The translations under genes were made by a program, and so were the position numbers. Positions 5,774 to 5,983 of a DNA stretch of 5,983 nucleotides are shown piece by piece. This DNA is from Betaproteobacteria bacterium (lineage in GTDB: Bacteria; Pseudomonadota; Gammaproteobacteria; Burkholderiales; Burkholderiaceae_C). Below the pieces are notes generated by a model that was given only the letters and a program-made list of their open reading frames with translations, was not told where the DNA came from and searched no databases. Each line of letters begins with the position of its first letter. Position 1 is the first letter of the stretch. The DNA is taken from the NCBI GenBank assembly GCA_009925955.1, contig RFPX01000083.1, forward strand, positions 1 to 5,983, given 5' to 3'.

Positions 5774-5983
5774 ATGAGCAACATGTCCGACCCCTCCAAC
5801 GCCTTGTCCATTGCCTCGGTCGAGCGCGACACCGGCTTGAGCAAGGACACCCTGCGCGTGTGGGAGCGCCGCTACGGCTTCCCCCAGCCCACCCGCGACG
5901 CCTTGGGCGAGCGGGCGTACCCCCTGGAGCAGGTGGAGCGGCTTCGCCTCGTCAAGCGCCTGTTGGATGCGGGCCATCGTCCT
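5774..5983 (+). CDS. MerR-family transcriptional regulator, LitR/CarH-like (3'-partial)
   Basis: The first 70 codons of a DNA-binding regulator that continues past the window. Residues 12-35 form the MerR winged-helix core: SIASVERDTGLSKDTLRVWE followed by RRYG, then a wing region with GERAYPLEQVERLRL (45-59) and KRLLDAGH (61-68). The LRVWERRYG motif is typical of LitR/CarH photoreceptors, which hold adenosylcobalamin in a C-terminal domain and release DNA in light, but also occurs in other MerR proteins such as MlrA types. The cobalamin domain would lie beyond the right edge, so light or B12 sensing is inferred. The start at 5774 is chosen because GGGA (5764-5767) lies 6 bases upstream; an in-frame ATG at 5768 is too close to it, and one at 5783 is possible. 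It is divergent from the flavoprotein-DUF1365-methyltransferase operon, which is its likely target. Confidence 0.88.
   Translation, partial: MSNMSDPSNALSIASVERDTGLSKDTLRVWERRYGFPQPTRDALGERAYPLEQVERLRLVKRLLDAGHRP

Noticed and set aside
5355..5777. 140-codon + strand frame through the intergenic region
   Set aside because: Composition follows the repeats and regulatory sequence, it overlaps the start of the MerR gene in another frame, and no protein family is recognisable.
5708..5977. 89-codon frame antisense to the MerR-family gene
   Set aside because: The + strand encodes an unmistakable MerR helix-turn-helix; this is its shadow.

Overview
The window looks like a GC-rich betaproteobacterial chromosome segment, most likely from the Burkholderiales (Comamonadaceae-like). 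This rests on the style of the RodA, FAH-family and MerR proteins, the strong G/C third-position preference, and the compact layout. It is an inference from recalled family resemblance, not from a search.

Left part (1-2064, + strand). The first reading frame is open from the left edge to 1171. It is a chimera: its first ~70 codons read as the middle of a long-chain fatty-acid-CoA ligase, and from about base 210-235 it becomes RodA without its first two membrane segments. The join falls in a short stretch that plausibly exists in both parents, so an assembly or recombination artefact must be considered. After a terminator-like hairpin comes a complete fumarylacetoacetate-hydrolase-family gene (1255-2064) with an unexpected twin-arginine/lipoprotein-type N-terminus.

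Centre (2074-5374, - strand). Three tightly coupled genes run leftward: an FAD-dependent amine-oxidase-like oxidoreductase, a DUF1365 protein and a cyclopropane-fatty-acid-synthase-like SAM methyltransferase. They overlap by 4 bases at each junction (GTGA and ATGA), so they are translated as a unit. The set resembles a known lipid-modification neighbourhood. The methyltransferase lacks two of the five bicarbonate-site residues of E. coli Cfa, which suggests a product other than a plain cyclopropane.

Right part (5375-5983). An intergenic region of about 400 bases is dense in symmetrical signals: three TTGTC-N3-GACAA-type dyads, an 11-bp hairpin just upstream of the operon's ribosome binding site, a 12-bp inverted repeat around a homopurine tract, and a plausible sigma70 promoter. 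On its right a divergent MerR-family regulator begins at 5774 and runs off the window. Its recognition helix region (LRVWERRYG) is of the type found in LitR/CarH B12-dependent light sensors. The working model is a MerR-controlled, possibly light- or B12-controlled, membrane-lipid modification operon with the regulator divergently encoded. The sensor domain lies outside the window and cannot be confirmed.
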